From the NCBI GenBank assembly GCA_964523735.1, contig CAZFYZ010000005.1, positions 10,608 to 74,607 of the forward strand: a stretch of DNA of 64,000 nucleotides. The letters are read 5' to 3'. The notes under the pieces were generated by a model. That model was not told the DNA's origin, did no database searches, and was given only the letters and a program-made list of their open reading frames with translations. This document shows positions 16,443 to 25,326 of this stretch, piece by piece; the first letter of the stretch is position 1; each line of letters starts with the position of its first letter. A program made the position numbers and the translations under genes. This stretch comes from CAZFYZ01 sp964523735 (lineage in GTDB: Bacteria > Armatimonadota > UBA5829).

Positions 16443-17297
16443 TTGGCAGCACAGATACTTGACGGCGCCGGTTTGGCGAAGCAGATTCGAGCTGAGCTCG
16501 CTCAGGAAGTGGAGAAGCTCAAGGCGGAACGGGGCATCACGCCCAGGCTCTCAGTCATACTTGTGGGTGAGGATCCCGCTTCAGTCACCTATACCCGCAT
16601 GAAGAAGAAGGCCTGCGAAGCCGCGGGTATGCTCAGCGACCTGATCGAGCTTCCTGCTGACAGCACGCAGGAGTCGATCAAGGATGTCATCACCAAGCTC
16701 AACGCCGACAAGACCGTGCACGGGATCATGGTGCAGCATCCGGTTCCCAAGCACCTAGATGAGCTCGACATCCTCTCGACCGTTTCTGTCAACAAGGATG
16801 TGGACGGCATCAGCGCGTTGAGCCTAGGCCGGCTCGTGCTTGGAACAGCGGACTTCGTTTCCTGCACGCCCCTCGGGATCGTAACTCTCATGGAGAAGTA
16901 CGGAATCGAGATCAAGGGCAAAGAAGCCGTCGTCGTCGGTCGAAGCATCATCCTTGGCAAGCCGGTTGCGCTGGCCCTGCTGGAGAGGCACGCGACGGTT
17001 ACCATCTGCCATTCAAGAACGCAGGATCTCGCCGGAGTCGTTGGCCGGGCGGATATCGTGGTTGCGGCCATAGGAAAGGCCGAGCTTATCAAGGGCGACT
17101 GGATCAAGCCCGGTGCTGTCGTGATTGACGCCGGCTACAACAGGGTTGAGGGTCGTGACAAGGACGTGGGGGATGTCGAGTTCGATGCTGCCGCCGAGCG
17201 CGCAAGCTGGATCACCCCCGTACCGGGTGGCGTCGGCCCGATGACAATCGCCATGCTGCTCATGCAGACGGTTAGAGCGGCGGAGAAGTTCGGATAG
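16443..17297 (+). CDS. folD: Bifunctional methylene-THF dehydrogenase/cyclohydrolase FolD
   Basis: FolD interconverts 5,10-methylene- and 10-formyl-tetrahydrofolate, making NADPH. The 284-residue protein has the Tyr and Lys of YTRMKKKACEAAGM (cyclohydrolase), GIMVQHPVPKHL, KDVDGIS, VVVGRSIILGKPVALALLERHATVTICHSRT and the final PGGVGPMTIAMLL. The start is a TTG at 16443 with GGAGGA 5 bases before it; the upstream part of the frame is the repeat array. The repeat block at 17300-17382 begins three bases after its stop. Confidence 0.96.
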   Translation: MAAQILDGAGLAKQIRAELAQEVEKLKAERGITPRLSVILVGEDPASVTYTRMKKKACEAAGMLSDLIELPADSTQESIKDVITKLNADKTVHGIMVQHPVPKHLDELDILSTVSVNKDVDGISALSLGRLVLGTADFVSCTPLGIVTLMEKYGIEIKGKEAVVVGRSIILGKPVALALLERHATVTICHSRTQDLAGVVGRADIVVAAIGKAELIKGDWIKPGAVVIDAGYNRVEGRDKDVGDVEFDAAAERASWITPVPGGVGPMTIAMLLMQTVRAAEKFG

Positions 17298-17299
17298 GG

Positions 17300-17382
17300 A
17301 GTTATGAGTTCTAAGTTTTGAGTTTCGAGTTGAGAGGCGAGGCCACAACTCAAAACTCATAACTCAACACTCAGAACTGACA
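17300..17382. repeat. 7-bp degenerate array, inverted pair, folD-TPR gap
   Basis: The left arm (17300-17334) is five heptamers: AGTTATG AGTTCTA AGTTTTG AGTTTCG AGTTGAG. The right arm (17346-17380) is five complementary-type heptamers: CAACTCA AAACTCA TAACTCA ACACTCA GAACTGA. The arms pair well when slid by whole units. The block fills the gap between folD and the next ATG and leaves no room for a Shine-Dalgarno. Confidence 0.88.
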
Positions 17383-17384
17383 CG

Positions 17385-18380
17385 ATGCGCCAGTGTAAGG
17401 ACTGCAGGATAATCCTCGAGAATGATGTTCGGTTTTGCCCGAACTGCGGCAAGAGCGTCGCGGGCGGTGAAGGCGACGAGCCCGATCTGCGTCTCGCGGC
17501 GCTTCTGACCTCGGCGAGCCTGCATAAGATCAAGAAGGACTACGACGCGGCTATAGCCGATGCCACCGAGGCGCTGGAGATCGACCCCAACAATGCTGAC
17601 GTGGCCGCGCTGCTGGCGGCGATCTACGAGCAGAAGGGCAATAAGGACGAGGCAGCGGTCTGGTATCGGATTGCGCTCGATCTGGACCCGAAGAATGCGG
17701 CAACCAAGGCAAGGCTGGATCGGGTGACTGGGCTCGACGGCCGTGCTCGCCGCCATCTGCCCTGGTGGTGGTATGCACTTGCCTCCGGCACGGCAGCTCT
17801 GCTTGTCATCTTGACGATCCTGCTCACCGTGGCCGTGGTCAAGCCGAAGCGCGCGGCCGAGCGCAGGGCTAGCGACTCGCGGCCAAGAGAGGCAGCAACC
17901 AGCCCTCAGGTGCGCTCGACAACGACTCCTCTGCAAGCCCCGCTAGCGGGGCCGACAACTGCGAGCACAGGCTCGCCTGGGGCAGCCGCCAGCCGCACGA
18001 CCGGAGAGCAGGCTGTCAAGGACAAGCTGGTTCAGTCCGAGCGGGTTCTGGCCTCGGGCGCCAAAGTGGATGATCTGACGGCCGATCCCCGACAGGGGGT
18101 GGTGACAGTCACGTTCTCGCTGGGGCACAACCCGCCTGTAACCCGCGCACGAGTACTGTCGACGGCCTGGGAGATCTCCCGCGAGGCATTCGACTCTAGC
18201 TCCGAGGCCAAGTTCATCACTGTCCGGTGCCTGATAGCGCCTGGAGGCCCCAGCACTACTCAGATTGCGTTTGTCGGCGACATTGCCCGGTCATCCTTCG
18301 AGTCGGTCGGCGATAGCCCCAACTCGATGCAGCTCGACCAGGCGTTCACGGCTCAATGGTGGAATCCGAACATCAGATGA
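17385..18380 (+). CDS. Zinc-ribbon/TPR membrane protein
   Basis: This 331-residue protein has an N-terminal zinc ribbon (C-x2-C in CKDCR, C-x2-C in CPNCGK), two TPR-like helices (YDAAIADATEALEIDPNNADVAALLAAIYEQKGNKDEAAVWYRIALDLDP), one membrane span at about residues 126-148, a Ser/Thr/Pro linker and a C-terminal globular domain of unknown type. It is a structural paralogue of the protein at 49665-50828, with the same order of parts. The ATG comes two bases after the 7-bp repeat array and lacks a visible Shine-Dalgarno. The stop overlaps the next gene as ATGA. Function unknown. Confidence 0.75.
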   Translation: MRQCKDCRIILENDVRFCPNCGKSVAGGEGDEPDLRLAALLTSASLHKIKKDYDAAIADATEALEIDPNNADVAALLAAIYEQKGNKDEAAVWYRIALDLDPKNAATKARLDRVTGLDGRARRHLPWWWYALASGTAALLVILTILLTVAVVKPKRAAERRASDSRPREAATSPQVRSTTTPLQAPLAGPTTASTGSPGAAASRTTGEQAVKDKLVQSERVLASGAKVDDLTADPRQGVVTVTFSLGHNPPVTRARVLSTAWEISREAFDSSSEAKFITVRCLIAPGGPSTTQIAFVGDIARSSFESVGDSPNSMQLDQAFTAQWWNPNIR

Positions 18381-20338
18381 CAGAAGTCACCAACCTATAC
18401 ACTCGCCTGAGCACAGGCAACGAACTGCTCTCACTGCCCGAGATATCGACCGCGACGGCAGGGGTTCTGAGCGCCGGCTTTATCTACAGCTCGTTTCGGG
18501 CTTGTATTGAACTGCATGGTTCTGCAGAGCACCCCTTCTTGCGCCCGACAGTTGAAGTGGAGGGCAGGGAGCTGTTTGAGGGCGGCATCAACAGTGAGCT
18601 GTTGTCGTACTGGGTGCCCAGGTTCGAGGTCACTCGGTCAGGAATCAGAGCCTCCTCCACAGTATTCGCCCCACTCGATCGGCGCGGGTTCGTCTGCGTT
18701 CTTGAATTCGAGAACGTCTCGGAGAATGACCTAGAGGTAAAGGCCGGCTGGCGGACCTGTTGGGAATCAACGTTTCACGCAGCCAAGCTTCCCAAGCTTA
18801 TGGCGGGGGCAAAGCACGCTCGGATAAGCAAATGGCGGCAGGGAGTCCCGGTCGTCGAGTATCGTGGACACACGCCGCTTTTCGCAGTGGCGATGGTCAC
18901 TGGCGAGCTTGTTCCCGTAGACCTCCGAAGCGCTATCACGCCCGAGGCACCTGCCTGGAGCGATGAGGAGGTCAGAGCCCCAGCCGGTCGCCCATTATTC
19001 TGCGACGCCGTCGGCTGTTGGACTCTCAAGCCAGGCGAGAAGCGGGTCTTCCCCCTATATATGGGGATCGGTATGGAAGAAGTCTCCGCTATCGCTTCGG
19101 CCCAAGAGCTGAAGCTGCATGGCTGGGAGAGGATGCTCGCCGGTCTAACCAGTTGGCTGGATGCGCGCACGATCGACTGCGAAGATGACGATATCAAGCG
19201 TATCATCAACATGAACTCGTTCTACAACTACTTCTACTGTCAGGCGATCGCACTTGACACCGAAGAGTTGGTTGTGATGTCTGCGCGCAGTGCTCGAAGC
19301 GACAGGTGTGCCTCATATAACGATCGCGATGCGCTGATGTGGTCACTGCCGGCGGTCCTGCAGGTGAACTGGAGCCAGGCCCGCGCGCTGTTGCTCCATG
19401 GTCTGACTGCGCAGCTTCCTAACCTGGGCATACGCTCGCGCTGCATAAGCGGGATAGTCCTCGAGCCTGGTCTTCAGCTCGACCAACTGTGCGCACCACT
19501 GCAAGCTCTGCACGCGTATGTGCAGTTGACCGGGGATATGTCGGTGCTCTTCGACCGGCGGGTCCAGAACGGTATCAACAGTCTTCAGCAAACGCTCGCG
19601 GCCCAACGGCATCAAGATGTGGAGCTGTTCGAGACTCTGCTGCTGCCTTCGGGGGAGCCGTCCACTCTGCCGTATGTCTGCTACTCGAATGTGATCGTCT
19701 GGCGAGCCCTCAGGGACGCGTGCTGGATGTATGATCTGATACGCGACTTGGATCGCTCACTGGAGGCCCGATCTCTGGCGGACAAGATCAGGTCGGCGGT
19801 GATGGCAAACTTAGTGGTTGAGGGTCCGTTCGGACGGCAGTTTGCGCGCGCGGTCGATCTGGAGGGCAACTTCGAGCTGGGCGACGATCCGGGGGGCAGC
19901 CTGCAGATGCTGCCGTATCTAGGATTCTGCTCCCACGAAGATCGAGTGTATCGCAACACGATCAAGTGGATAAACTCAGAGCATAACCCCCGCTTCGAGG
20001 AGTGGGCTTGGAATCGATCGGAACACGGAAACCGATCGGTGCTGGCCGCCATTAATGATCTGCTGGCGGGACGCAAGGAGGCGGCTCTCGACTTCATCAA
20101 GTCAAGCAATATGGACTCTGGGATAGCGTGTGAGACGGTTGATGGAAGAACTGGTGAGGCGATAGACGGCAAGGGCTACGCAAGCGCGGCGGGCTACCTC
20201 GCGCACGGGCTTCGTATCGCCCTGAATCTCGAACTGCCCGAGAAGGCGGCGGTAACGCAGCAGCGCAGACCGGGCGAGGTGCTGTACCAACCGCCACCGC
20301 CTGAGGCCAGCCCGAGGCCGAAGAAGGCTCGATTGTAG
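18377..20338 (+). CDS. Six-hairpin-glycosidase-like protein
   Basis: This 653-residue cytoplasmic protein (no signal peptide) has an N-terminal beta domain and a C-terminal alpha/alpha-barrel-like part. Features such as YNDRDALMWSLPAVLQVN, GNFELGDDPGGSLQMLPYLGF and EEWAWNRSEHGNRS resemble glycoside hydrolases of the amylo-alpha-1,6-glucosidase and glucoamylase group. I cannot assign a substrate or a family with certainty. The start is the ATG of an ATGA overlap with the TPR gene. The stop codon TAG is part of a family-2 palindrome (TTGTAGCC at 20333-20340). The C terminus is Pro/Lys-rich. Confidence 0.65.
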   Translation: MTEVTNLYTRLSTGNELLSLPEISTATAGVLSAGFIYSSFRACIELHGSAEHPFLRPTVEVEGRELFEGGINSELLSYWVPRFEVTRSGIRASSTVFAPLDRRGFVCVLEFENVSENDLEVKAGWRTCWESTFHAAKLPKLMAGAKHARISKWRQGVPVVEYRGHTPLFAVAMVTGELVPVDLRSAITPEAPAWSDEEVRAPAGRPLFCDAVGCWTLKPGEKRVFPLYMGIGMEEVSAIASAQELKLHGWERMLAGLTSWLDARTIDCEDDDIKRIINMNSFYNYFYCQAIALDTEELVVMSARSARSDRCASYNDRDALMWSLPAVLQVNWSQARALLLHGLTAQLPNLGIRSRCISGIVLEPGLQLDQLCAPLQALHAYVQLTGDMSVLFDRRVQNGINSLQQTLAAQRHQDVELFETLLLPSGEPSTLPYVCYSNVIVWRALRDACWMYDLIRDLDRSLEARSLADKIRSAVMANLVVEGPFGRQFARAVDLEGNFELGDDPGGSLQMLPYLGFCSHEDRVYRNTIKWINSEHNPRFEEWAWNRSEHGNRSVLAAINDLLAGRKEAALDFIKSSNMDSGIACETVDGRTGEAIDGKGYASAAGYLAHGLRIALNLELPEKAAVTQQRRPGEVLYQPPPPEASPRPKKARL

Positions 20339-20355
20339 CCGGCGTCTCCGACGCC
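20333..20355. repeat. Family-2 palindrome, single unit
   Basis: TTGTAGCC is followed by the perfect palindrome-like core GGCGTCTCCGACGCC (20341-20355). The TAG in the left half is the stop codon of the glycosidase-like gene. It is the same family as the blocks at 25233, 27904 and 29714. Confidence 0.75.
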
Positions 20356-20378
20356 GAGAGCCGCATCGGAGGATCAAG

Positions 20379-21062
20379 ATGCCAAGATACATCGAGGAGC
20401 TTGTCAGCCAACAGGTTCGCAAGTCGGAGATGGCCCGGGCGAAGACCCGGGAGGGCGAGCCACCCATATGCCCGACGATTACTATATCGCGGCGCATGGG
20501 CAGCGGCGCGCGGGTCATCGCTGAGAAGCTTGCCCATGACTGCGGCTATAGCCTGTGGAGCAAGGAACTCATTGACGCAGTTGCGCAGGATGCACACGTT
20601 TCGAAGCGTGTCGTGTCAGCGTTTGATGAGAAGGCGATTTCTGAGATCGAGGTATTCACGCGGTCCATCCTGGGAGACTACGAGCTGGGCGGCTTCCTCT
20701 ACGGCAAGCACCTCGCTCGCGCCATCGCTTCCATTGCCAAGCTCGGGAACGCGATCATCCTCGGCCGAGGGGCCAACTTCCTGCTGCCGAACGCACTCAA
20801 TATCCGCATTGATGCCACCGACGAGCATCGTATCTCGAACATGATCAAGTTCGAGGACATGAGTCGGTCCGCGGCGGAGGCCAAGATCAGAGCCTCAGAC
20901 CATGAGCGCTACGAGTTCCTGGTGCGGATGTTTGGCCGGGAACGCGTCGAGAACGCCAGTTACGACCTGACCCTGTGCATGGATTCGTTCTCAATAGATG
21001 ATGCCGTAGAGATCGTTAAGACTGCAGTCAGCCGTTGGCGCAAACGGCTGGAGGCAGAATAG
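20379..21062 (+). CDS. Cytidylate-kinase-like protein
   Basis: This 227-residue P-loop-type protein matches the cytidylate-kinase-like family (Cytidylate_kin2). The glycine-rich loop reads SRRMGSGARVIAEKLA at about residues 37-52, preceded by the PTITIS strand. Later come YSLWSKELIDAVAQ, NAIILGRGANFLL and the DATDEHR region. A phosphotransferase activity is likely, but the substrate is unproven, since this family is distinct from true Cmk. The N-terminal 30 residues are an extension with a charged helix. It lies 75 bp upstream of hpnC. Confidence 0.75.
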   Translation: MPRYIEELVSQQVRKSEMARAKTREGEPPICPTITISRRMGSGARVIAEKLAHDCGYSLWSKELIDAVAQDAHVSKRVVSAFDEKAISEIEVFTRSILGDYELGGFLYGKHLARAIASIAKLGNAIILGRGANFLLPNALNIRIDATDEHRISNMIKFEDMSRSAAEAKIRASDHERYEFLVRMFGRERVENASYDLTLCMDSFSIDDAVEIVKTAVSRWRKRLEAE

Positions 21063-21136
21063 GATCAAGCGCCCCCATCAATAGACTCTCCTCTGCGCTA
21101 TAACACCAGCCAATTGCGGGTATTAGATGGGAGACC

Positions 21137-22048
21137 ATGAATGCTAACCCGCAGGCAGCTCACTTTGATCCCGCAAGGCAGTTCCTTCCGGACGATGTCG
21201 CGCGGCTCGCTCCGGAGGAACTCTGCCGCAAGCTCGCCCGCACTCACTACGAGAACTTCACGGTGGGCTCCTTTCTTCTCCCTAAGAGCCTCCGGCGGCA
21301 CGTCTACAACATCTACGCCTACTGCCGCGTCTGCGACGATCTGGCGGATGAGACCGGCGACCCAAAGATGTCGCTACGGCTGCTCGAGTGGTGGCGAGAG
21401 GAGCTGGCGGTCTGCTATCAGGGCCGGCCACGGCACCCGATCTTTCGCGCGCTCGCCGAGACGATTGAGCAGTTCGACATCCCCTCCAAGCCCTTCGTTG
21501 ACCTGATCAGCGCGTTCGAGCAGGATCAGCGAGTCACCAGATACGCCTCATTCGAGGAGCTCTTGGGCTACTGCGAGAGATCAGCTAACCCTGTCGGCCG
21601 ACTGTTCCTCCATCTGCTGGGCTATCGTGACGAGGCACGCCAACGTCTGGCCGACTTCACCTGCACAGCACTGCAGCTGGCGAACTTCTGGCAGGATATT
21701 CCCACCGACTACGCCAAGGGGCGCGTCTATCTGCCACAGGAGGACCTGGAGCGGTTCGGCTACACCGAGGCCGAGCTGCGGAACGGCATCCGGAACCCCG
21801 CCTTCGTCCAGTTGATGCGGTTTGAGATAGCAAGGACACGGGAACTCTTTGAGCGCGGAGCCCCGCTCGCCCGCCTCGTATCAGACACGGGAGCCGCGGA
21901 CGTGGCGCTATTCACAGCCGGCGGCATGTCGCTGCCGGACGCGATCGAGAAGCGCGGATTCGATGTGTTCCACGGACGGGTCAAGGTCTCGTCGTGGACG
22001 AAGCTTGCCCTCATTGCCAGGGCCATAGAAGGCCGGTGGAGGCGTTAG
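21137..22048 (+). CDS. hpnC: Hydroxysqualene synthase HpnC
   Basis: HpnC converts presqualene diphosphate to hydroxysqualene in the bacterial three-step route to squalene. The 303-residue protein shows the two aspartate-rich motifs of the squalene/phytoene synthase family, CDDLADE at about residues 62-68 and NFWQDIPTDYAKGRVYLP at about 184-201. HpnD follows after one base and HpnE after that, the standard hpnCDE order. A squalene-hopene cyclase is not in the window. Confidence 0.93.
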   Translation: MNANPQAAHFDPARQFLPDDVARLAPEELCRKLARTHYENFTVGSFLLPKSLRRHVYNIYAYCRVCDDLADETGDPKMSLRLLEWWREELAVCYQGRPRHPIFRALAETIEQFDIPSKPFVDLISAFEQDQRVTRYASFEELLGYCERSANPVGRLFLHLLGYRDEARQRLADFTCTALQLANFWQDIPTDYAKGRVYLPQEDLERFGYTEAELRNGIRNPAFVQLMRFEIARTRELFERGAPLARLVSDTGAADVALFTAGGMSLPDAIEKRGFDVFHGRVKVSSWTKLALIARAIEGRWRR

Positions 22049-22049
22049 G

Positions 22050-22955
22050 GTGTCTCTAGGCATCACAAAGAAGGAACTGGCGTTCTCATACCGCTACTGC
22101 CGCGATGTGGCACGCAAGCGCGCGCGCAATTTCTACTACTCGTTCATCGTGCTGCCGCGGGAGAAGCGCGACGGCATGTGCGCGGTCTACGCTTTCATGC
22201 GCTACTGCGACGACATCGCTGATGACCCCAGCGTGCAAGGTGACAAGCGGCGCATGCTCGAGAAATGGCGGGCGTCACTCGACAGGGCCGCGCGAGGGCA
22301 ATACGAAGACAGCGAGATTCTGCCCGCGTTTCACGACACGGTGGTCAAGTTCGGCATCCCGATAGGCTACTTCCACGAGCTGATCGATGGCGCGGCAATG
22401 GACTTGTCCATGGATCGCTACGAGAGCTTTGATCAACTCTATGATTACTGCTACAAAGTGGCTTCGGTTGTAGGGTTGGTATGCATTCACATATTCGGCT
22501 TCGACTCAGACGAAGCGACTCGGCTGGCGGAGTATTGTGGGATCGCCTTTCAGCTCACGAATATACTGCGAGATCTGAAAGAGGATGCCTCTATGGGCCG
22601 CGTCTATCTGCCGGATGAAGACCTGTGGGCCTTCGGCTACTCGAGCGAGGACCTGGCGCAGGGAGTCACAGATGATCGATTTCAGCGGATGATGCTCTTC
22701 GAGGTAGACAGGGCCCGATGCTACTACAACGCCGCTATGCCGCTTCTGGACATGGTCCACGAATCAGGCCGACCCGGGCTCTCGGCGATGATCGAGATCT
22801 ACTCTGGGCTGCTGGAGAAGATCGAGCGCAGCAACTACGACGTATTTGCTCACCGTGTCTCGCTGTCCGCTCCGAAGAAGCTCTCGATCGCGGCTAAGAC
22901 GATCCTCAAGTCACGACTGAATGGAGGACGGCCATCTCTGCGCGCATCGCGGTGA
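22050..22955 (+). CDS. hpnD: Presqualene diphosphate synthase HpnD
   Basis: HpnD joins two farnesyl diphosphates into presqualene diphosphate. The 301-residue protein has the metal-binding motifs YCDDIADD (about residues 51-58) and NILRDLKEDASMGRVYLP (about 170-187) plus RNFYYSF near the start. The start is a GTG at 22050, one base behind the hpnC stop. It overlaps the reading frame of hpnE at its 3' end. Confidence 0.94.
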   Translation: MSLGITKKELAFSYRYCRDVARKRARNFYYSFIVLPREKRDGMCAVYAFMRYCDDIADDPSVQGDKRRMLEKWRASLDRAARGQYEDSEILPAFHDTVVKFGIPIGYFHELIDGAAMDLSMDRYESFDQLYDYCYKVASVVGLVCIHIFGFDSDEATRLAEYCGIAFQLTNILRDLKEDASMGRVYLPDEDLWAFGYSSEDLAQGVTDDRFQRMMLFEVDRARCYYNAAMPLLDMVHESGRPGLSAMIEIYSGLLEKIERSNYDVFAHRVSLSAPKKLSIAAKTILKSRLNGGRPSLRASR

Positions 22956-24271
22956 TCGGCGGCGGAGTGGCCGGGCTATCCTGCGCCTGCGAGCTTGCAG
23001 AGGCCGGCATGCAGGTCACGCTTCTGGAAGCCGCCAACCGACTCGGAGGGCGCGCGTACTCATTCGTCGAGTCGAACACCGGCCTTGAGATTGACAACTG
23101 CCAGCACGTGATCCTGGGCTGCTGCGAAGCGATCACAGGTTTCCTTGCCAGGATCGGATCGCTGGAACTGTTCGAGTTCGCAGAAGCAGTTGAGTTTGTC
23201 GACACAAACGGCGAAAGGCTGACGGTCAAGGCATCGCGGCTGCCCGCGCCGCTGCACCTGCTGCCGTCAGTGTTGACCTCTGCCTACCTGCCCGCCGGGG
23301 ACAAGCTCCGGCTGATTCAAGTGATGGTTCGGGTAGCGGCTGGACACCCCGGCGATGAGCCCGCCTCGGATTACCTGTCGCGGCTGGGTTGCTCAAAGTC
23401 GCTCGCGGACCGGCTGATCGCGCCAATACTGGAGTCCGCTCTTAATGAGCGGCCGCATGAGGCCTCTGCGAAGTATGCGCGGATGGTCCTGCTCAGGTCG
23501 CTGATGGGGGACCGAGGCTCGTGCCGCCTGGGCATAGCACGGGCGCCGCTCTCGAGGGTAATAGAGGAGCCCGCCGCGCGGTATCTTGATTCGTATGGTG
23601 CGGAGTTGAGGTTGGGGGCTCGCGTGACCACACTTGACCGCGACGGAAGAGAGATCAAATCGCTGACTCTTGCCACGGGCGACAGAGTTGAGGCCGACCT
23701 GTACGTATGCGCGGTGCGCCCCAAGGAGCTGCAGCGGATGGGCTATGACGTGCCGCAAGCCGCCCAAGGCCACCATGCTGCCCGCCCGATAGTTGCGGCC
23801 CATCTGTTTCTGAATTGCGAGGCGCCCGAGTTCTGTCAAGCATGCCTGCCTGGCGAGCCATTTGGATGGGTATTCAACAAGTCCCGGGACTCTGGGCTAG
23901 ACAGATGTTATGTGCAAGGGGTGGCAAGCGCGGCCGCAGATATCCTGAGGCTATCGAGGAGCGACATCATCAGCCTTGCGCTGAGAGCTGCCACACGGGC
24001 CGCGCCGGAGCTTGCAGGCGTCCCTGTGAATCACGCTGTCATTACACGAGACATGAGGGCTACTTTCCCAACCTGCGCCGAGTGGGAAGTCCGCAGGCCC
24101 GAGAGCGCGACCAGCATCCCGAATCTATTCCTGGCGGGTGACTGGACCTCAACCGGCTGGCCTGGCACGCTCGAGAGCGCGGCCATCTCCGGGCATCTAG
24201 CCGCCCGTGCTGCCCTTGAGTCGGCTGCTCTTTGCCCGCGCGGAGGCCCAGTGGCCAGAGCATCAGGTTAG
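22952..24271 (+). CDS. hpnE: Hydroxysqualene dehydroxylase HpnE (start uncertain)
   Basis: HpnE is the FAD-dependent enzyme that reduces hydroxysqualene to squalene. It shows the dinucleotide-binding VIGGGVAGLSCACELAEAGMQVTLLEAANRLGGRAYSF, DNCQHV, and the C-terminal LFLAGDWTSTGWPGTLESAAISGHLAAR. The first usual start codon is the GTG at 22952, but it begins at the very edge of the FAD strand, so four or five residues would be missing. GGAGGA (22923-22928) is 5 bases before an ATC at 22934 that would give ISARIAVIGGG, the normal-looking N terminus. Either a rare ATC start or a base error is possible. Confidence 0.9.
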   Translation: MIGGGVAGLSCACELAEAGMQVTLLEAANRLGGRAYSFVESNTGLEIDNCQHVILGCCEAITGFLARIGSLELFEFAEAVEFVDTNGERLTVKASRLPAPLHLLPSVLTSAYLPAGDKLRLIQVMVRVAAGHPGDEPASDYLSRLGCSKSLADRLIAPILESALNERPHEASAKYARMVLLRSLMGDRGSCRLGIARAPLSRVIEEPAARYLDSYGAELRLGARVTTLDRDGREIKSLTLATGDRVEADLYVCAVRPKELQRMGYDVPQAAQGHHAARPIVAAHLFLNCEAPEFCQACLPGEPFGWVFNKSRDSGLDRCYVQGVASAAADILRLSRSDIISLALRAATRAAPELAGVPVNHAVITRDMRATFPTCAEWEVRRPESATSIPNLFLAGDWTSTGWPGTLESAAISGHLAARAALESAALCPRGGPVARASG

Positions 24272-24290
24272 GCCCAGGAGTTGTAGCCCA

Positions 24291-24314
24291 CAACCTCTAA
24301 CCTCAAACTTCTAG
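24291..24314. repeat. Short 7-bp degenerate array after hpnE
   Basis: CAACCTC TAACCTC AAACTTC TAG is a run of three heptamers in the 61-bp gap between hpnE and the next gene. A partner arm is only hinted at (GGTTAGGCCCAGGAGTTG, 24266-24283). Confidence 0.5.
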
Positions 24315-24332
24315 ACGGGGGAGTGTTTTGCG

Positions 24333-25142
24333 ATGAGAAGTATATGCGTGCTCGCAGTCATCGGATCATTGATCATAGCGCCAGCTCGGCTCTGTGCCGC
24401 ACCTGGCCAGGTAACGTCCACTTCATGGCACGGGCTGTCCGGCCTCTACGTGACTCCGACCGCCCGGCTGATCGGCTACAAGCACTTGGCGATCGGCTTC
24501 AATGAATCGAAGCACTCCGAGTTCATCGACGGCAAGAACACCGATCGGCAGATTCGGGGCGTCCTGACCTATGGTATAGCCGATTGGATGGAAGGCTCGA
24601 TCTCGACCTACAACAACATGTTCATGGTCAGCAGCACCTCGATGCTTGATAACGAGAGCTTCAACGCAATCCACCTGAAAGTGCGCCTGCTGAAGGAAGA
24701 CCGCAACTACTGGTATCCGGAGGTGTCGCTTGCGGTGAGAGATCTGACGAACTCGACTGCCGACGCTGGGCCGCTTGAGAACGTGAACAATGGCCGAAAG
24801 CTCTTTCTCCTGGCGAGCAAGAGATTATTCCGTAAGGACTCGCTTGGCAGGTTCCTGGACGTGCATGCTGGGCTGACATGGGATCACAATACAGTGGCCG
24901 GCGTGATGGGTATAGAGCTGACCGTTGCCCCCAATGCCAGCCTGATCGTAGAAGGCATGTATGACTCGCCTTATCTGGACTTCCGTCGGTTCGGCCAGAA
25001 TGATGTGCCGGGACGGTTCATCTTCGACACCGGGATGAGGATCTATCCTGAGCTTGTGCCCGGGTTGGTGCTTGACCTGGGTTTCGTCGGAGACAGCGAG
25101 TTCGAGTTCTCGTTCGGCGCTAGCTACGTGTTCGGGATGTAG
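24333..25142 (+). CDS. YjbH-like predicted outer-membrane protein
   Basis: This 269-residue exported protein has a signal peptide at about residues 1-24 (LAVIGSLIIAPARLCAA). The mature part starts GLSGLYVTPTARLIGYKHLAIGF, close to the YjbH family pattern, and alternates polar and hydrophobic residues throughout (GVLTYGIADWMEGSIST, FEFSFGASYVFGM), as in beta barrels. It ends in an aromatic strand (YVFGM). An outer-membrane role is likely, with no known ligand. The start has GGGGGAG about 8 bases upstream. Confidence 0.65.
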   Translation: MRSICVLAVIGSLIIAPARLCAAPGQVTSTSWHGLSGLYVTPTARLIGYKHLAIGFNESKHSEFIDGKNTDRQIRGVLTYGIADWMEGSISTYNNMFMVSSTSMLDNESFNAIHLKVRLLKEDRNYWYPEVSLAVRDLTNSTADAGPLENVNNGRKLFLLASKRLFRKDSLGRFLDVHAGLTWDHNTVAGVMGIELTVAPNASLIVEGMYDSPYLDFRRFGQNDVPGRFIFDTGMRIYPELVPGLVLDLGFVGDSEFEFSFGASYVFGM

Positions 25143-25208
25143 TCCCTATCCACACGCCAGCTCCTATCTGGTACAATAGCATATGAACTCTTACCGAGGG
25201 AGTTGTGG

Positions 25209-25287
25209 GGATCGCTTTTCCCGCGATCCACAGTTGTAGCAGGCGTCTCCGACGCCTCCCCCGGGCGTCAGAGACGCCCGCTACAAC
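25209..25287. repeat. Family-2 palindrome pair with 24-bp arms
   Basis: The arms 25233-25256 and 25264-25287 are inverted copies with two mismatches. Each holds a core GGCGTCTCCGACGCC or its GGCGTCTCTGACGCC variant, flanked by GTTGTAGC. A separate 7-bp stem GGATCGC/GCGATCC precedes it (25209-25229). The block lies between the YjbH-like gene and the phosphatase gene. Confidence 0.85.
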
Positions 25288-25326
25288 CCTATCGCAACTG
25301 TCTCCTACCAGTGAAGGGAGTTGCGG

